A program made the translations under genes and the position numbers. The notes under the pieces are model-generated. The model saw only the letters and a list, made by a program, of their open reading frames with translations, ran no database searches and was not told the DNA's origin. DNA of 64,000 bases from positions 381,780 through 445,779 of the forward strand of contig NZ_JBNNGK010000001.1 of NCBI RefSeq assembly GCF_050268245.1. The letters run 5' to 3'. This document shows, piece by piece, positions 28,001 through 38,163 of the stretch; position 1 is the first letter of the stretch, and the number at the start of each line of letters is the position of its first letter. The stretch is from JBNNGK01 sp050268245. Lineage in GTDB: Bacteria > Pseudomonadota > Gammaproteobacteria > Enterobacterales > Enterobacteriaceae.

Positions 28001-28546
28001 TTACAGCCGTATAAAATTCTCGCGATAATACGCCAACTCGGCCACGGACTCGCGAATATCATCCAATGCCTGATGCGTCCCCTGCTTCTGAAAGCCCGTC
28101 AGAATCTCCGGCTTCCAGCGGCGCGCCAGCTCTTTCAAGGTGCTGACATCCAAATAGCGATAATGGAAATAGGCTTCAAGCTGCGGCATATAACGGAACA
28201 AAAAGCGGCGATCTTGCCCAACGCTATTGCCGCATATCGGTGACTTACCCGCTGGCACCCATTGCGCTAAGAAGGCCAACGTTGCCTGTTCGGCGGCGCG
28301 ATCGTCATACTGGCTGGCTTTTACCCGTTCAACCAATCCACTCCCCGTATGCGTCCGCACGTTCCAATCATCCATCAGCGCCAACTGCTCGTCTGACTGA
28401 TGAACCGCAATGACTGGCCCTTCCGCCAAAATATTCAGATTAGCATCCGTCACCAGCGTAGCAATCTCGATAATGCGATCACGTTCAGGATCTAAACCGG
28501 TCATTTCCAGATCGATCCAAATCAGGTTATTTTCGTTTCCTGTCAT
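28001..28546 (-). CDS. orn: Oligoribonuclease
   Basis: The 181-residue DEDDh 3'-5' exonuclease degrades 2-5-nt RNA to mononucleotides and is essential in E. coli. Catalytic residues are visible in WIDLEMTGLDPERDRIIEIA (Asp, Glu), the SVGQDRRF region (Asp) and HQALDDIRES (His, Asp). It is divergent from rsgA, as in other enterobacteria. Confidence 0.98.
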   Translation of the reverse strand: MTGNENNLIWIDLEMTGLDPERDRIIEIATLVTDANLNILAEGPVIAVHQSDEQLALMDDWNVRTHTGSGLVERVKASQYDDRAAEQATLAFLAQWVPAGKSPICGNSVGQDRRFLFRYMPQLEAYFHYRYLDVSTLKELARRWKPEILTGFQKQGTHQALDDIRESVAELAYYRENFIRL

Positions 28547-28704
28547 GATATTTCCTACTTATAAACTCAATGGCCACCGCTGTTGCGCGTCGATATGCAC
28601 AGGTACGCCATGCCGAACATCCAACAACGGTTATTTAATATAAAATAGCGTGTATCATAGTCTTTTTGGTCGCGACGAGCGATAAAAGCCGAGAGTGAGG
28701 CGCA

Positions 28705-29754
28705 GTGAGTAAGAACAAACTGTCGAAAGGTCAACAACGCCGTGTGCAGGCGAACCATCAGCGTCGTCTTAAGCGCACTGATAACAAACCGGAACTGGAC
28801 GATTCCCAACTGGGCGAGCCGCAAGACGGGGTCGTAATCAGCCGCTTTGGCATGCACGCCGATGTTGAAGCGGCAGATGGTAGCCAGCATCGCTGCAATA
28901 TTCGTCGAACCCTGCGTTCGCTGGTCACCGGCGATCGGGTTGTGTGGCGTCCCGGCCTGGGAACCCATGAAGGGGTAAAAGGCATCGTTGAAGCCGTTCA
29001 CGAGCGCACCTCTGTGCTCACCCGCCCCGATCTCTACGATGGCGTAAAACCGATCGCGGCCAATATCGATCAGATCGTGATCGTTTCCGCCATCTTGCCG
29101 GAACTATCACTGAATATTATCGATCGCTATTTGGTCGCCTGCGAGACGCTAGAAGTTGAGCCGTTGATCGTGCTGAACAAAATTGATCTGCTGGACGACG
29201 AAGCACGCAAGCTGGTTGACAGTATGATGAACATTTACCGCACTATCGGTTATGGCGTACTGGAGGTGTCTAGCCGAACGCGTGAAGGTATGGAAGCGTT
29301 TGAGCAAGCGCTTGCCGGGCGCATCAGCATCTTCGCGGGGCAATCTGGCGTAGGCAAATCCAGCTTATTGAACGCGCTGCTGCCACCGTCCAAACAGCAA
29401 ATTCTGGTAAATGAAGTTTCCGATGTTTCTGGCCTCGGGCAACATACCACCACGGCGGCTCGTCTTTATCACTTCCAGCATGGCGGTGATGTGATCGATT
29501 CGCCTGGAGTGCGTGAATTTGGTCTGTGGCATTTGGAGCCTGAACAAATCACCCGTGGTTTTGTCGAATTTCGTGATTATCTGGGCAGTTGCAAATTCCG
29601 TGATTGCACCCACGATAACGATCCCGGCTGTGCCATTCGTGCAGCCGTCGAGCGCGGCGATATCGCCGAAGAGCGTTTCGATAACTATCACCGCATTCTG
29701 GAAAGCATGGCTCAAGTGAAGGTTCGCAAGAATTTTCCTGACGCCAACGGCTAA
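28705..29754 (+). CDS. rsgA: Small-subunit ribosome biogenesis GTPase RsgA
   Basis: The 349-residue circularly permuted GTPase matures the 30S decoding centre. A basic N-terminus and OB fold come first, then the G motifs in permuted order: G4 NKID, then G1 GQSGVGKSSLLNAL, then G3 DSPGVREF. The zinc-binding end is CKFRDCTHDNDPGC. The start is GTG; it is spaced normally from a GAGAGTGAGG ribosome binding site. It heads the rsgA-psd-mscM group. Confidence 0.97.
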   Translation: MSKNKLSKGQQRRVQANHQRRLKRTDNKPELDDSQLGEPQDGVVISRFGMHADVEAADGSQHRCNIRRTLRSLVTGDRVVWRPGLGTHEGVKGIVEAVHERTSVLTRPDLYDGVKPIAANIDQIVIVSAILPELSLNIIDRYLVACETLEVEPLIVLNKIDLLDDEARKLVDSMMNIYRTIGYGVLEVSSRTREGMEAFEQALAGRISIFAGQSGVGKSSLLNALLPPSKQQILVNEVSDVSGLGQHTTTAARLYHFQHGGDVIDSPGVREFGLWHLEPEQITRGFVEFRDYLGSCKFRDCTHDNDPGCAIRAAVERGDIAEERFDNYHRILESMAQVKVRKNFPDANG

Positions 29755-29828
29755 GTCTATCGGGCGGGCGTTAACAGCGGTACTGCCGCCGTTAAACTGC
29801 GCGCCCCTTTTTTATTCAAGAGGTTAAT

Positions 29829-30725
29829 GTGCTGGATAGCATAAAAATTAAATTACAGTATTGGCTACCAAAGCTGGCGCTGACGCGTCTGACTGGCTGG
29901 GGGGCTGATAAACAAGCAGGCTGGCTGACGCAATTAGTGGTCAAGGCTTTCGCTCGCGTTTACCGTGTTGACATGCAGGAAGCACACAACCCAGACTTGG
30001 CCTCCTACTCGACATTCAACGAGTTCTTTGTGCGTCCATTACGTGAGGGTGCACGCCCAATCGTCAGCGACATTAATGTGTTGGCGCTCCCGGCCGATGG
30101 TGCGGTGAGTCAACTCGGGCCTATTCGTGACGATCAAATTTTCCAGGCGAAGGGGCATCATTACAGCCTGGAAGCGCTGCTGGCCGGCAACTATCAACTG
30201 GCAGAAACGTTCCGCAACGGCTTATTTGCTACAATATATTTGGCACCACGTGATTATCACCGCGTTCATATGCCGTGTGACGGCATATTACGCGAAATGA
30301 TCTACGTGCCCGGCGACTTGTTCTCGGTCAACCCGTTGACCGCAGCCAATGTGCCAAATCTGTTCGCCCGTAATGAGCGAGTGATCTGCGTTTTTGATAC
30401 CGCAGTTGGGCCAATGGTACAGATTCTGGTCGGCGCGACGATTGTCGGCAGCATCGAAACCGTTTGGGCGGGCACCGTCACACCACCTCGTGAAGGCATC
30501 ATCAAACGCTGGACCTATCCAGCATCCGGCATGGATGGTGCGATCCACTTGCAGAAGGGTGAAGAAATGGGTCGCTTTAAGCTCGGCTCAACGGTCATTA
30601 ACCTGTTTACCCCAGGTAGCGTGCACTTTGAACCGCGTCTGAACACTGGCACCGTCACCCGCATGGGCGAAGCATTCGCCGAAGTGTCTGCCGTGGCGGC
30701 GGCTGAATCACCTCAGTCAGAATAA
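29829..30725 (+). CDS. psd: Phosphatidylserine decarboxylase proenzyme
   Basis: The 298-residue membrane-associated enzyme makes phosphatidylethanolamine. The self-cleavage motif FKLGSTVINLF is present; the Ser becomes the pyruvoyl group. The catalytic segment PRDYHRVHMP is also intact. The C-terminal tail after the LGST motif is shorter than in E. coli (322 residues), where it is a dispensable acidic extension. The start codon is GTG with an AGAGG ribosome binding site. mscM follows after 13 bases, as in the E. coli psd-mscM operon. Confidence 0.97.
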   Translation: MLDSIKIKLQYWLPKLALTRLTGWGADKQAGWLTQLVVKAFARVYRVDMQEAHNPDLASYSTFNEFFVRPLREGARPIVSDINVLALPADGAVSQLGPIRDDQIFQAKGHHYSLEALLAGNYQLAETFRNGLFATIYLAPRDYHRVHMPCDGILREMIYVPGDLFSVNPLTAANVPNLFARNERVICVFDTAVGPMVQILVGATIVGSIETVWAGTVTPPREGIIKRWTYPASGMDGAIHLQKGEEMGRFKLGSTVINLFTPGSVHFEPRLNTGTVTRMGEAFAEVSAVAAAESPQSE

Positions 30726-30738
30726 AGGAACGGATGCT

Positions 30739-33700
30739 GTGCGCCTGATTATTACGACGTTACTGCTCGGTTTTTTATTGGCTCAATCGGCGCTGGCTGC
30801 TCCACTGCCCGATGAATCACAGCTCAAGCAGGAGCTGAAACAGGCCGAAGACAATAAAAGTGCGCCTAATCAGGCCGAAACGGTTGAGGCGCTGCAAAGC
30901 GCCATCAACCGTTTGGCTGAACGCAAAGAATCGATCACCCGTTCGCAACAGTATCAAAAGGTCATTGACGATTTCCCCAAGATGACGCAGGAACTGCGCC
31001 GTCAATTGACGACTGAAGAAGCTAAAATCCTGCCAAACGGCGAGAATCTGCCCACCAGCGAACTCGAACAGCAAATTCTGCAAACCAGCAGCCAACTGCT
31101 CGAACAAGCACGTCTCTTGCAGCAGGAGCAGGAGCGCACGCGTGAAATAAGCGACTCGCTCGGCCAGTTACCGCAACAGCAAGCCGAAGCTCGACGGGCT
31201 CTGACGGAGACGCAACGTCGCTTGCAGGCACAACCCGCTAATCCGACGACGGCAAATGCGCTGGCGCAACTTTCGCTATTACAAGCGGAGGCCGCAGCAC
31301 GCAAGGCAAAAGTCGACGAGTTAGAGCTGGCGCAACTTTCCGCCAATAATCGGCAGGAACTGGCGCGCATGCGGGCCGATGTGTATAAAAAACGCCATGA
31401 GAAGCTGGATATTCAGCTGCAGGCGCTGCGCAATAATCTGAACAGCCAGCGCCAACGCGAGGCCGAATTGGCGCTCGAAAAAACCGAACAGCTCGCCGAG
31501 CGAAGCGGCGAACTGCCGAAGAGTATCAGTCAACAGCTGCAAATTAACCGTGAGTTATCCACCGCGCTGAACAATCAGGCGCAACGGATGGATTTGATCT
31601 CTTCACAGCAGCGTAAGGCCGCCTCGCAAACGTTGCAGGTACGCCAAGCGCTCAGCACGATCATCGAACAGGCACAATGGTTGGGCGCATCGTCGGTACT
31701 GGGCGAAACCCTGAGAGCACAAGTGTCAACGCTGCCTGAAATGCCAAAACCGCAGCAGTTGGACAACGACATGGCGCAGTTACGCGTGCAGCGGTTGCAG
31801 TTTGAAAACCAGTTGGAAAAGTTGCCACAACGCGCGCGAAGCATCAAACAAGACGACGGTTCCGACCTGACGCCTGCACAGCAGCGTATTATCGACGCCC
31901 AACTCCGCACCCAGCGCGAGTTACTCAACTCACTACTTTCCGGTTGTGATACGCAAATTCTTGAGTTGACTAAATTAAAAGTGGCCAACACTCAGTTGGT
32001 GGATGCGCTCAATGAAATCAAAGACGCCACCCATCGCTACCTTTTCTGGGTTCCCGATGTCAGCCCATTAACCCTGTCGTATCCGCTGAATGTCGCCCAT
32101 GATCTTACGCGGCTGCTGTCGCTTGATACGCTGGCGCAACTGAGCGGCGCGTCGATGATGATGGTCACCAGCCGCAGCACGTTGATTCCCATATTTGGTG
32201 CTCTGCTCTTGGTGATTTTCAGCATCAGTTCACGTAAGCACTATCACGCGTTTCTGGCGCGTTCGAGCAGTAAAGTCGGCAAAGTAACGCAGGATCAGTT
32301 CTATTTGACGCTGCGAACCGTGTTTTGGTCAATTCTGGTCGCCTTGCCGCTGCCAGTGTTGTGGGCGGCACTCGGCTTCGGTCTGCAAAATGCCTGGCCA
32401 TACCCGGTTGCTGTCGCCATCGGTGATGGTGTTACCGCCACGCTACCGATTCTGTGGGTGTGTATGATCAGCGCCGCCTTCGCCCATCCGCAAGGGTTGT
32501 TTATCGTGCACTTCCGCTGGCCAGTGCGGCAGGTTTCACGGGCGATGCGCTACTATAAAATGTCGATCTGGCTCATTGTGCCGCTGATCATGGCGCTAAT
32601 TACCTTCGATAACCTGAATGACCGAGAATTTTCCAATACGCTGGGGCGTTTGTGCTTTATTTTACTGTGTGTGGCGCTAAGCCTGGTCACTAACAGCCTG
32701 AAACGCGCAGGAATTCCGCTGTATCTGGATAAAAAAGGTTCCGGCGAGAATATGCTCAACACGGCGCTGTGGGGACTGCTGTTGTCCGCACCGCTGCTCG
32801 CCGCTCTGGCTTCGACGATCGGTTATCTGACCACGGCACAAGCGCTGTTGGCACGCCTGGAAACCTCGGTTGCCATTTGGTTCTTCCTGTTAGTGGTGTA
32901 TCACATTATTCGTCGCTGGATGCTAATCCAACGTCGACGCATCGCGTTTGATCGCGCCAAACAGCGGCGCGCCGATATTCTGGCTCAGCGTGCGCGCGGG
33001 GAAGAAGACACGCCCTCTCCCCACTTCACCAGCAGTAATGAAGGGGCAATGGATGTCGATGAGTCCGAGATCGATCTGGATGCGATCAGTGCGCAATCGT
33101 TGCGGCTGGTGCGCTCGATCCTGACCATGATCGCACTGGTGTCGGTGATCGTCTTGTGGTCAGAGATCCATTCCGCCTTTGCATTTCTGGAAAACATTAC
33201 GCTATGGGATGTGACGTCGACGGTTAACGGTATCGACAGCGTACAGCCGATCACGCTTGGTGCCGTCTTGATCGCCATCCTGGTGTTAATTGTTACCATG
33301 CAATTGGTGCGAAACTTACCCGCGCTGTTGGAACTGGCGGTATTACAACATTTGGATCTGACGCCAGGCACTGGCTATGCCATCACCACCATCACTAAAT
33401 ATCTGCTGCTGCTGTTTGGGGCGATCCTCAGTTTCGCTTGGATCGGCATCGAGTGGTCGAAATTACAGTGGGTGGTGACCGCACTCAGTGTCGGTTTAGG
33501 CTTTGGCATGCAGGAGATTTTCTCCAACTTTATCTCTGGCCTGATCATTTTGTTCGAAAAACCGATCCGCATCGGCGACACCGTGACGATTCGTAATCTG
33601 ACCGGCAGCATCACTAAGATCAACACCCGCGCCACCACGATTTCCGACTGGGATCGCAAAGAAATCATCGTGCCCAACAAAGCATTTATCACCGAACAAT

Positions 33701-34101
33701 TTATCAACTGGTCACTGTCCGACTCGGTCACACGTGTTGTGATGACCGTGCCAGCCCCCGCAGAAGCGAACAGTGAAGAAGTCACCAAGATCCTAACCGA
33801 TGCCGCCGAACGCTGTTCGCTGGTGCTGGATAATCCGCAGCCGGAAGTCTATCTGGTCGATCTGCAACAGGGTATCCAGATCTTCGAATTGCGTATTTAC
33901 GCCGCAGAAATGGGCCACCGAATGCCGCTGCGTCACGAAATTCACCAGCTGATTTTGGCCGGTTATCGCGAGCACGGTATTATTCTGCCGTACCCGCCTT
34001 TCCAGGTGCGTACTGAAACGCTGTCACGCATCAATAATAACGGCCACGCCGTTTCATCGACCCCTGCGCCAAATACCAAGCGCGAATCTGGCGGGTTATA
34101 A
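30739..34101 (+). CDS. mscM: Miniconductance mechanosensitive channel MscM
   Basis: The 1120-residue MscS-superfamily channel has a signal peptide (ending SALA) and a long Gln/Glu/Arg-rich coiled-coil periplasmic domain (about residues 25-470). Many transmembrane segments (from about 490) and an acidic cytoplasmic loop with DVDESEIDLD follow. The MscS pore and beta domain near residues 910-1000 includes GLGFGMQEIFSNFISGLII and the EKPIRIGDTV motif. It protects cells during mild hypo-osmotic shock. Start is GTG; a terminator follows 14 bases after the stop. Confidence 0.95.
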   Translation: MRLIITTLLLGFLLAQSALAAPLPDESQLKQELKQAEDNKSAPNQAETVEALQSAINRLAERKESITRSQQYQKVIDDFPKMTQELRRQLTTEEAKILPNGENLPTSELEQQILQTSSQLLEQARLLQQEQERTREISDSLGQLPQQQAEARRALTETQRRLQAQPANPTTANALAQLSLLQAEAAARKAKVDELELAQLSANNRQELARMRADVYKKRHEKLDIQLQALRNNLNSQRQREAELALEKTEQLAERSGELPKSISQQLQINRELSTALNNQAQRMDLISSQQRKAASQTLQVRQALSTIIEQAQWLGASSVLGETLRAQVSTLPEMPKPQQLDNDMAQLRVQRLQFENQLEKLPQRARSIKQDDGSDLTPAQQRIIDAQLRTQRELLNSLLSGCDTQILELTKLKVANTQLVDALNEIKDATHRYLFWVPDVSPLTLSYPLNVAHDLTRLLSLDTLAQLSGASMMMVTSRSTLIPIFGALLLVIFSISSRKHYHAFLARSSSKVGKVTQDQFYLTLRTVFWSILVALPLPVLWAALGFGLQNAWPYPVAVAIGDGVTATLPILWVCMISAAFAHPQGLFIVHFRWPVRQVSRAMRYYKMSIWLIVPLIMALITFDNLNDREFSNTLGRLCFILLCVALSLVTNSLKRAGIPLYLDKKGSGENMLNTALWGLLLSAPLLAALASTIGYLTTAQALLARLETSVAIWFFLLVVYHIIRRWMLIQRRRIAFDRAKQRRADILAQRARGEEDTPSPHFTSSNEGAMDVDESEIDLDAISAQSLRLVRSILTMIALVSVIVLWSEIHSAFAFLENITLWDVTSTVNGIDSVQPITLGAVLIAILVLIVTMQLVRNLPALLELAVLQHLDLTPGTGYAITTITKYLLLLFGAILSFAWIGIEWSKLQWVVTALSVGLGFGMQEIFSNFISGLIILFEKPIRIGDTVTIRNLTGSITKINTRATTISDWDRKEIIVPNKAFITEQFINWSLSDSVTRVVMTVPAPAEANSEEVTKILTDAAERCSLVLDNPQPEVYLVDLQQGIQIFELRIYAAEMGHRMPLRHEIHQLILAGYREHGIILPYPPFQVRTETLSRINNNGHAVSSTPAPNTKRESGGL

Positions 34102-34115
34102 TAGCGGGAACAAAA

Positions 34116-34145
34116 AAGGCCAGCATACATTCTGCTGGCCTTTTT
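34116..34145 (+). terminator. Rho-independent terminator after mscM
   Basis: AAGGCCAGCA / TGCTGGCCTT with a 7-base loop is followed by TTT. The A-rich left flank also lets it work for the convergent epmA. Confidence 0.85.
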
Positions 34146-34243
34146 GATGATGTCTACGTCGTCGTTCTAACCCATTTTAAGCGGCGGCTACGCCTATCTT
34201 TAAGTGCTCTGAGCAATTAACCCTGCCGCAACGCAAAAGTGCT

Positions 34244-35221
34244 TTATGCTCGCATCACCGGGAAGGCCAGCACTTCGCTCAAACTTTCCGCGCCCAACGC
34301 CAGCATCACTAAACGATCGACGCCCAGCGCCACCCCGGCACACTCGGGCATACCGTGGCTTAGGGCATCCAACAGATTGAAGTCAATCGGCTGTTCCGGC
34401 AGTCCGCGTGACGCACGCTTGCGGTTATCCTGCTCGAAACGCTGGCGCTGTTCATTGCTGTCGGTTAATTCACGAAAACCATTCGCAAGCTCCATGCCCT
34501 TGAAGTACACCTCAAAGCGCTCCGCTACCCGATGATCTTCCGTGCTGATTTCAGCAAGTGCCGCCTGCGAGGCTGGGAAATGGTAAACAAACGCCGGTTT
34601 TTCGCGGCCAATATGCGGCTCAACGCCAACGGTGAACAATAACTGCAACAGCGTATCGCGGTCTTCTTCAACATCCGCAATATTGCTTAAATCAAGTTTG
34701 GCTGCTGCTTCACGCAGTTGGGCTTTTTCCGCAGATAACGGGTCAACATTCAGATGACGTAAAAACGCCTGCTGATAGGACAACGTTTCCGCGCTATCGC
34801 AATCCAGTACCTGCTGTAATAAATCGTCCACTTCATTCATCAGCCGATACATATCGTAATGTGGGCGATACCACTCGAGCATGGTGAATTCTGGGTTATG
34901 GTGCCGCCCGGACTCTTCATTACGAAACGCACGCCCCATCTGGTATATCGGGCCGCTACCTGCAGCCAATAGACGCTTCATGTGATATTCCGGGCTGGTC
35001 ATCATGTACAGCGTCATCCCTTCCGCGGCGCCGGGGCCGACAAAATGCGTCTGGAAAGGAAACAGGTGGACGTCGGTCACCGTTGCTTGGCTCATCGCCG
35101 GCGTCTCAACCTCCAATACGCCGCGATCGGCAAAAAAACGCCGGATCTCAGCGAGGATCGCTGCGCGTTTCAACAAATTGGCGATAGGTGCACTCGGCTG
35201 CCAGCTTGCCGTTTCGCTCAT
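34244..35221 (-). CDS. epmA: EF-P lysine ligase EpmA (GenX/PoxA)
   Basis: The 325-residue class-II lysyl-tRNA-synthetase paralogue lacks the anticodon-binding domain and attaches (R)-beta-lysine to Lys34 of EF-P. Motif 2 FRNEE, the EFTMLEWYRPHYDMYRLM block and motif 3 GVALGVDRLVML are clear. The start (MSETASWQPSAP) was chosen for exact family length; the frame is open 26 codons further up. Its partner EpmB and the substrate EF-P lie 6-7 kb away in this window. Confidence 0.97.
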   Translation of the reverse strand: MSETASWQPSAPIANLLKRAAILAEIRRFFADRGVLEVETPAMSQATVTDVHLFPFQTHFVGPGAAEGMTLYMMTSPEYHMKRLLAAGSGPIYQMGRAFRNEESGRHHNPEFTMLEWYRPHYDMYRLMNEVDDLLQQVLDCDSAETLSYQQAFLRHLNVDPLSAEKAQLREAAAKLDLSNIADVEEDRDTLLQLLFTVGVEPHIGREKPAFVYHFPASQAALAEISTEDHRVAERFEVYFKGMELANGFRELTDSNEQRQRFEQDNRKRASRGLPEQPIDFNLLDALSHGMPECAGVALGVDRLVMLALGAESLSEVLAFPVMRA

Positions 35222-35623
35222 GGTAATTACTCCGAAATCAAACAGGGGATGCAGTCTACTCGCATCACGCCAAGCAAACAAATTCTTGGCTAAAACCACA
35301 ATAGAACGGAATTAAAACCATAAAGTTTATAATGATTATATAAACCACTACTAATAAGGTTAATAAAAGGTAAATGGAATAAAAGACGTTATTTTCTCAG
35401 TAATGCCTCTGGCGAAACGAATAAAAGACAAAACAATCGATCACATCAAATTTCTACTACTTAACTTTAGGTATAGTCAAACCCCTATAATTGGTAGGAG
35501 TTATCTATCCTTAACGTTTAAAGGTAAAACAAAGCGCCATTTGATTAGCAGTCGAATTATTTTCTTAATTTTAAGTATAGATAGTTAATTTGCCGTTTTT
35601 AACAAGCTTACTGGAGGAATGCA
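35222..35623. other. Divergent intergenic region between epmA and frdA
   Basis: About 400 AT-rich bases containing the frd promoter and a roughly 140-nt frd leader. The open frame at 35403-35588 lies over the promoter and is not a gene. Repeated TTAAC/AAGTATAG-like runs between 35460 and 35590 are unexplained. Confidence 0.5.
35436..35477 (+). promoter_or_regulatory. Anaerobic frd promoter with FNR-like site
   Basis: A sequence TCGATCACATCAA (35437-35449) looks like the E. coli frdA FNR site, with one perfect ATCAA half-site. About 41 bases past its centre a start is predicted after a TATAGT -10 box at 35472-35477, the spacing of a class II FNR-activated promoter. The upstream half-site is imperfect. 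The call rests on similarity plus geometry. Confidence 0.55.
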
Positions 35624-37420
35624 GTGCAAACCTTTAATGCCGATCTCGCCATTATTGGCGCCGGGGGCGCAGGACTACGCGCAGCGATAGCCGCTGCGGA
35701 GGCCAATCCCCAATTAAAAATCGCTCTGGTCTCAAAGGTCTATCCAATGCGAAGCCATACGGTTGCTGCGGAAGGCGGATCAGCCGCGGTCACCCAAGAT
35801 CACGACTCCTATGATTACCACTTTAATGACACGGTCGCCGGGGGCGATTGGCTGTGCGAGCAAGATGTGGTGGACCACTTTGTTCATAGCTGCCCACGCG
35901 AAATGACCCAACTTGAGCAATGGGGCTGTCCGTGGAGCCGAAAACCTGACGGCTCAGTCAACGTACGTCGTTTTGGCGGCATGAAGATCGAACGGACGTG
36001 GTTCGCAGCCGATAAAACCGGCTTCCATATGTTGCACACCCTGTTCCAAACCTCGCTGAAATACCCGCAAATCCAGCGCTTTGATGAGCATTTCGTCCTC
36101 GACATCATGGTGGATGACGGCCAGGCGCGCGGTCTGATCGCCATCAATATGATGGAAGGCACCCGCGTGCAAATTCGCGCCAACGCCGTGGTGATGGCCA
36201 CCGGCGGCGCAGGCCGCGTTTATCGCTATAACACCAACGGCGGTATTGTGACCGGCGACGGTATGGGGATGGCATTCCGCCACGGCGTACCGCTGCGCGA
36301 TATGGAGTTCGTCCAGTATCACCCAACGGGCCTACCGGGATCCGGGATCCTGATGACCGAGGGCTGCCGTGGTGAAGGCGGTATCTTGGTGAATAAAGAC
36401 GGCTACCGGTATTTGCAAGATTACGGTATGGGCCCAGAAACACCACTGGGTGAACCAAAGAATAAGTATATGGAGCTTGGCCCGCGTGACAAAGTGTCAC
36501 AGGCGTTTTGGCACGAATGGCGGGCTGGCCGCACCGTCGCTACACCGCGCGGTGATGTGGTCTATCTGGATCTACGTCATCTGGGCGAGAAAAAACTGCT
36601 TGAACGTTTGCCGTTCATTTGCGAACTGGCCAAAGCCTATGTTGGCGTGGATCCGGTGAAAGATCCGATCCCCGTCCGCCCTACCGCACATTATACGATG
36701 GGCGGTATTGAAACCGATCAACACTGCGAAACACGCATCAAAGGGCTCTTCGCCGTGGGTGAATGCTCCTCTGTCGGTCTGCACGGTGCTAACCGCCTCG
36801 GCTCTAACTCGCTGGCAGAGCTGGTGGTCTTTGGCCGGGTGGCCGGTGAACATGCGGCACGCCGTGCGTTAGAAAGCAGCCCGGCAAACGGCAGTGCGCT
36901 GGATGCTCAGAGCCGTGATGTAGATACCATGCTCAGCAACTTAATGAAGCAGGAAGGCAACGAAAACTGGTCGAAGATTCGTGATGAAATGGGCCTGTCG
37001 ATGGAAGAAGGCTGCGGCATTTACCGCACGCCAGAGCTGATGCAAAAAACTATCGATAAGCTGTCGGAGCTGAAAGAGCGCTTTAAACGGGTAAAAATCA
37101 CCGACACGTCAAGCGTGTTCAATACCGACCTGCTGTACACCATTGAGCTCGGCCACGGGCTTGACGTGGCGGAATGTATGGCCCACTCGGCCTTCAACCG
37201 TAAAGAATCGCGCGGCGCTCATCAGCGTCTGGATGAAGGCTGTACCGAACGTGACGACGTTAACTTCCTGAAACACACGCTGGCGTTCCATAATCCGAAC
37301 GGCGTGCCTCGCTTGGAGTACAGCGACGTGAAAATTACCAAACTGCAACCGGCCAAACGTGTTTACGGTGCTGAAGCCGACGCACAGGAGAAAAAGGATA
37401 AGGAGCAGGCGAATGGCTGA
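35624..37420 (+). CDS. frdA: Fumarate reductase flavoprotein subunit
   Basis: The 598-residue catalytic subunit reduces fumarate to succinate during anaerobic respiration. The FAD-binding IIGAGGAGLRAAIAA, His45 within RSHTVAAEGG that carries covalent FAD, the substrate-site HPTG and the ARP...HYTMGGIE-type region are intact. The start is GTG after a TGGAGG ribosome binding site. The frdA stop overlaps the frdB start by 8 bases. Confidence 0.98.
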   Translation: MQTFNADLAIIGAGGAGLRAAIAAAEANPQLKIALVSKVYPMRSHTVAAEGGSAAVTQDHDSYDYHFNDTVAGGDWLCEQDVVDHFVHSCPREMTQLEQWGCPWSRKPDGSVNVRRFGGMKIERTWFAADKTGFHMLHTLFQTSLKYPQIQRFDEHFVLDIMVDDGQARGLIAINMMEGTRVQIRANAVVMATGGAGRVYRYNTNGGIVTGDGMGMAFRHGVPLRDMEFVQYHPTGLPGSGILMTEGCRGEGGILVNKDGYRYLQDYGMGPETPLGEPKNKYMELGPRDKVSQAFWHEWRAGRTVATPRGDVVYLDLRHLGEKKLLERLPFICELAKAYVGVDPVKDPIPVRPTAHYTMGGIETDQHCETRIKGLFAVGECSSVGLHGANRLGSNSLAELVVFGRVAGEHAARRALESSPANGSALDAQSRDVDTMLSNLMKQEGNENWSKIRDEMGLSMEEGCGIYRTPELMQKTIDKLSELKERFKRVKITDTSSVFNTDLLYTIELGHGLDVAECMAHSAFNRKESRGAHQRLDEGCTERDDVNFLKHTLAFHNPNGVPRLEYSDVKITKLQPAKRVYGAEADAQEKKDKEQANG

Positions 37421-38147
37421 GATGAAAACCCTGAAAATCGAGGTCATGCGTTATAACCCGGAATGTGATGCTGAGCCGCATTTTGAAACCTATAACGTAC
37501 CCTACGATGAACAAACCTCGCTGCTGGATGCGCTGGGCTACATCAAGGATAACCTAGCGCCTGACCTTTCTTACCGTTGGTCATGCCGTATGGCAATTTG
37601 CGGCTCGTGCGGCATGATGGTCAACCGCGTACCGAAACTGGCGTGTAAGACGTTCCTGCGCGAATACACTGACGGCATGAAGGTGGAGGCCTTGGGTAAC
37701 TTCCCGATCGAACGTGATTTGGTGGTCGACATGACCCACTTTATCGAAAGTCTGGAAGCCATTAAACCGTATATTATTGGCAACGATCGCAAACCGGAAG
37801 ACGGGCCAAACGTGCAAACTCCGGCGCAAATGGCAAAGTATCACCAGTTCTCTGGCTGCATTAACTGTGGCCTGTGCTACGCCGCTTGCCCACAGTTCGG
37901 CCTAAACCCTGAGTTTATTGGCCCGGCGGCGATCACCCTGGCGCATCGCTACAATCTCGATAACCGCGACCACGGTAAGCAACAACGTATGCCACAGTTG
38001 AACGGCCAAAATGGCGTCTGGAGCTGTACGTTTGTGGGTTACTGCTCTGAAGTCTGCCCGAAACACGTCGATCCCGCCGCCGCTATCCAGCAGGGTAAGG
38101 TTGAAAGCGCTAAAGACTTCATGATCGCCATGCTGAAGCCGCAATAA
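37413..38147 (+). CDS. frdB: Fumarate reductase iron-sulfur subunit
   Basis: The 244-residue electron-transfer subunit has the [2Fe-2S] ligands in SCRMAICGSCGMMVN plus the later Cys in KLACK. The [4Fe-4S]/[3Fe-4S] ligands are in CINCGLCYAACP and CSEVCPKHVDP. The ATG at 37413 was chosen because it gives the exact family length and N-terminus (MAEMKTLKIEVMRY); the longer open frame lies within frdA. Translation is coupled to frdA. Confidence 0.98.
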   Translation: MAEMKTLKIEVMRYNPECDAEPHFETYNVPYDEQTSLLDALGYIKDNLAPDLSYRWSCRMAICGSCGMMVNRVPKLACKTFLREYTDGMKVEALGNFPIERDLVVDMTHFIESLEAIKPYIIGNDRKPEDGPNVQTPAQMAKYHQFSGCINCGLCYAACPQFGLNPEFIGPAAITLAHRYNLDNRDHGKQQRMPQLNGQNGVWSCTFVGYCSEVCPKHVDPAAAIQQGKVESAKDFMIAMLKPQ

Positions 38148-38163
38148 GGGAGAGGAGACAGCC

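Noticed and set aside
35403..35588. A 61-codon frame within the frd promoter and leader
   Set aside because: It covers the FNR-like site and -10 box, has low-complexity composition and lacks a ribosome binding site.
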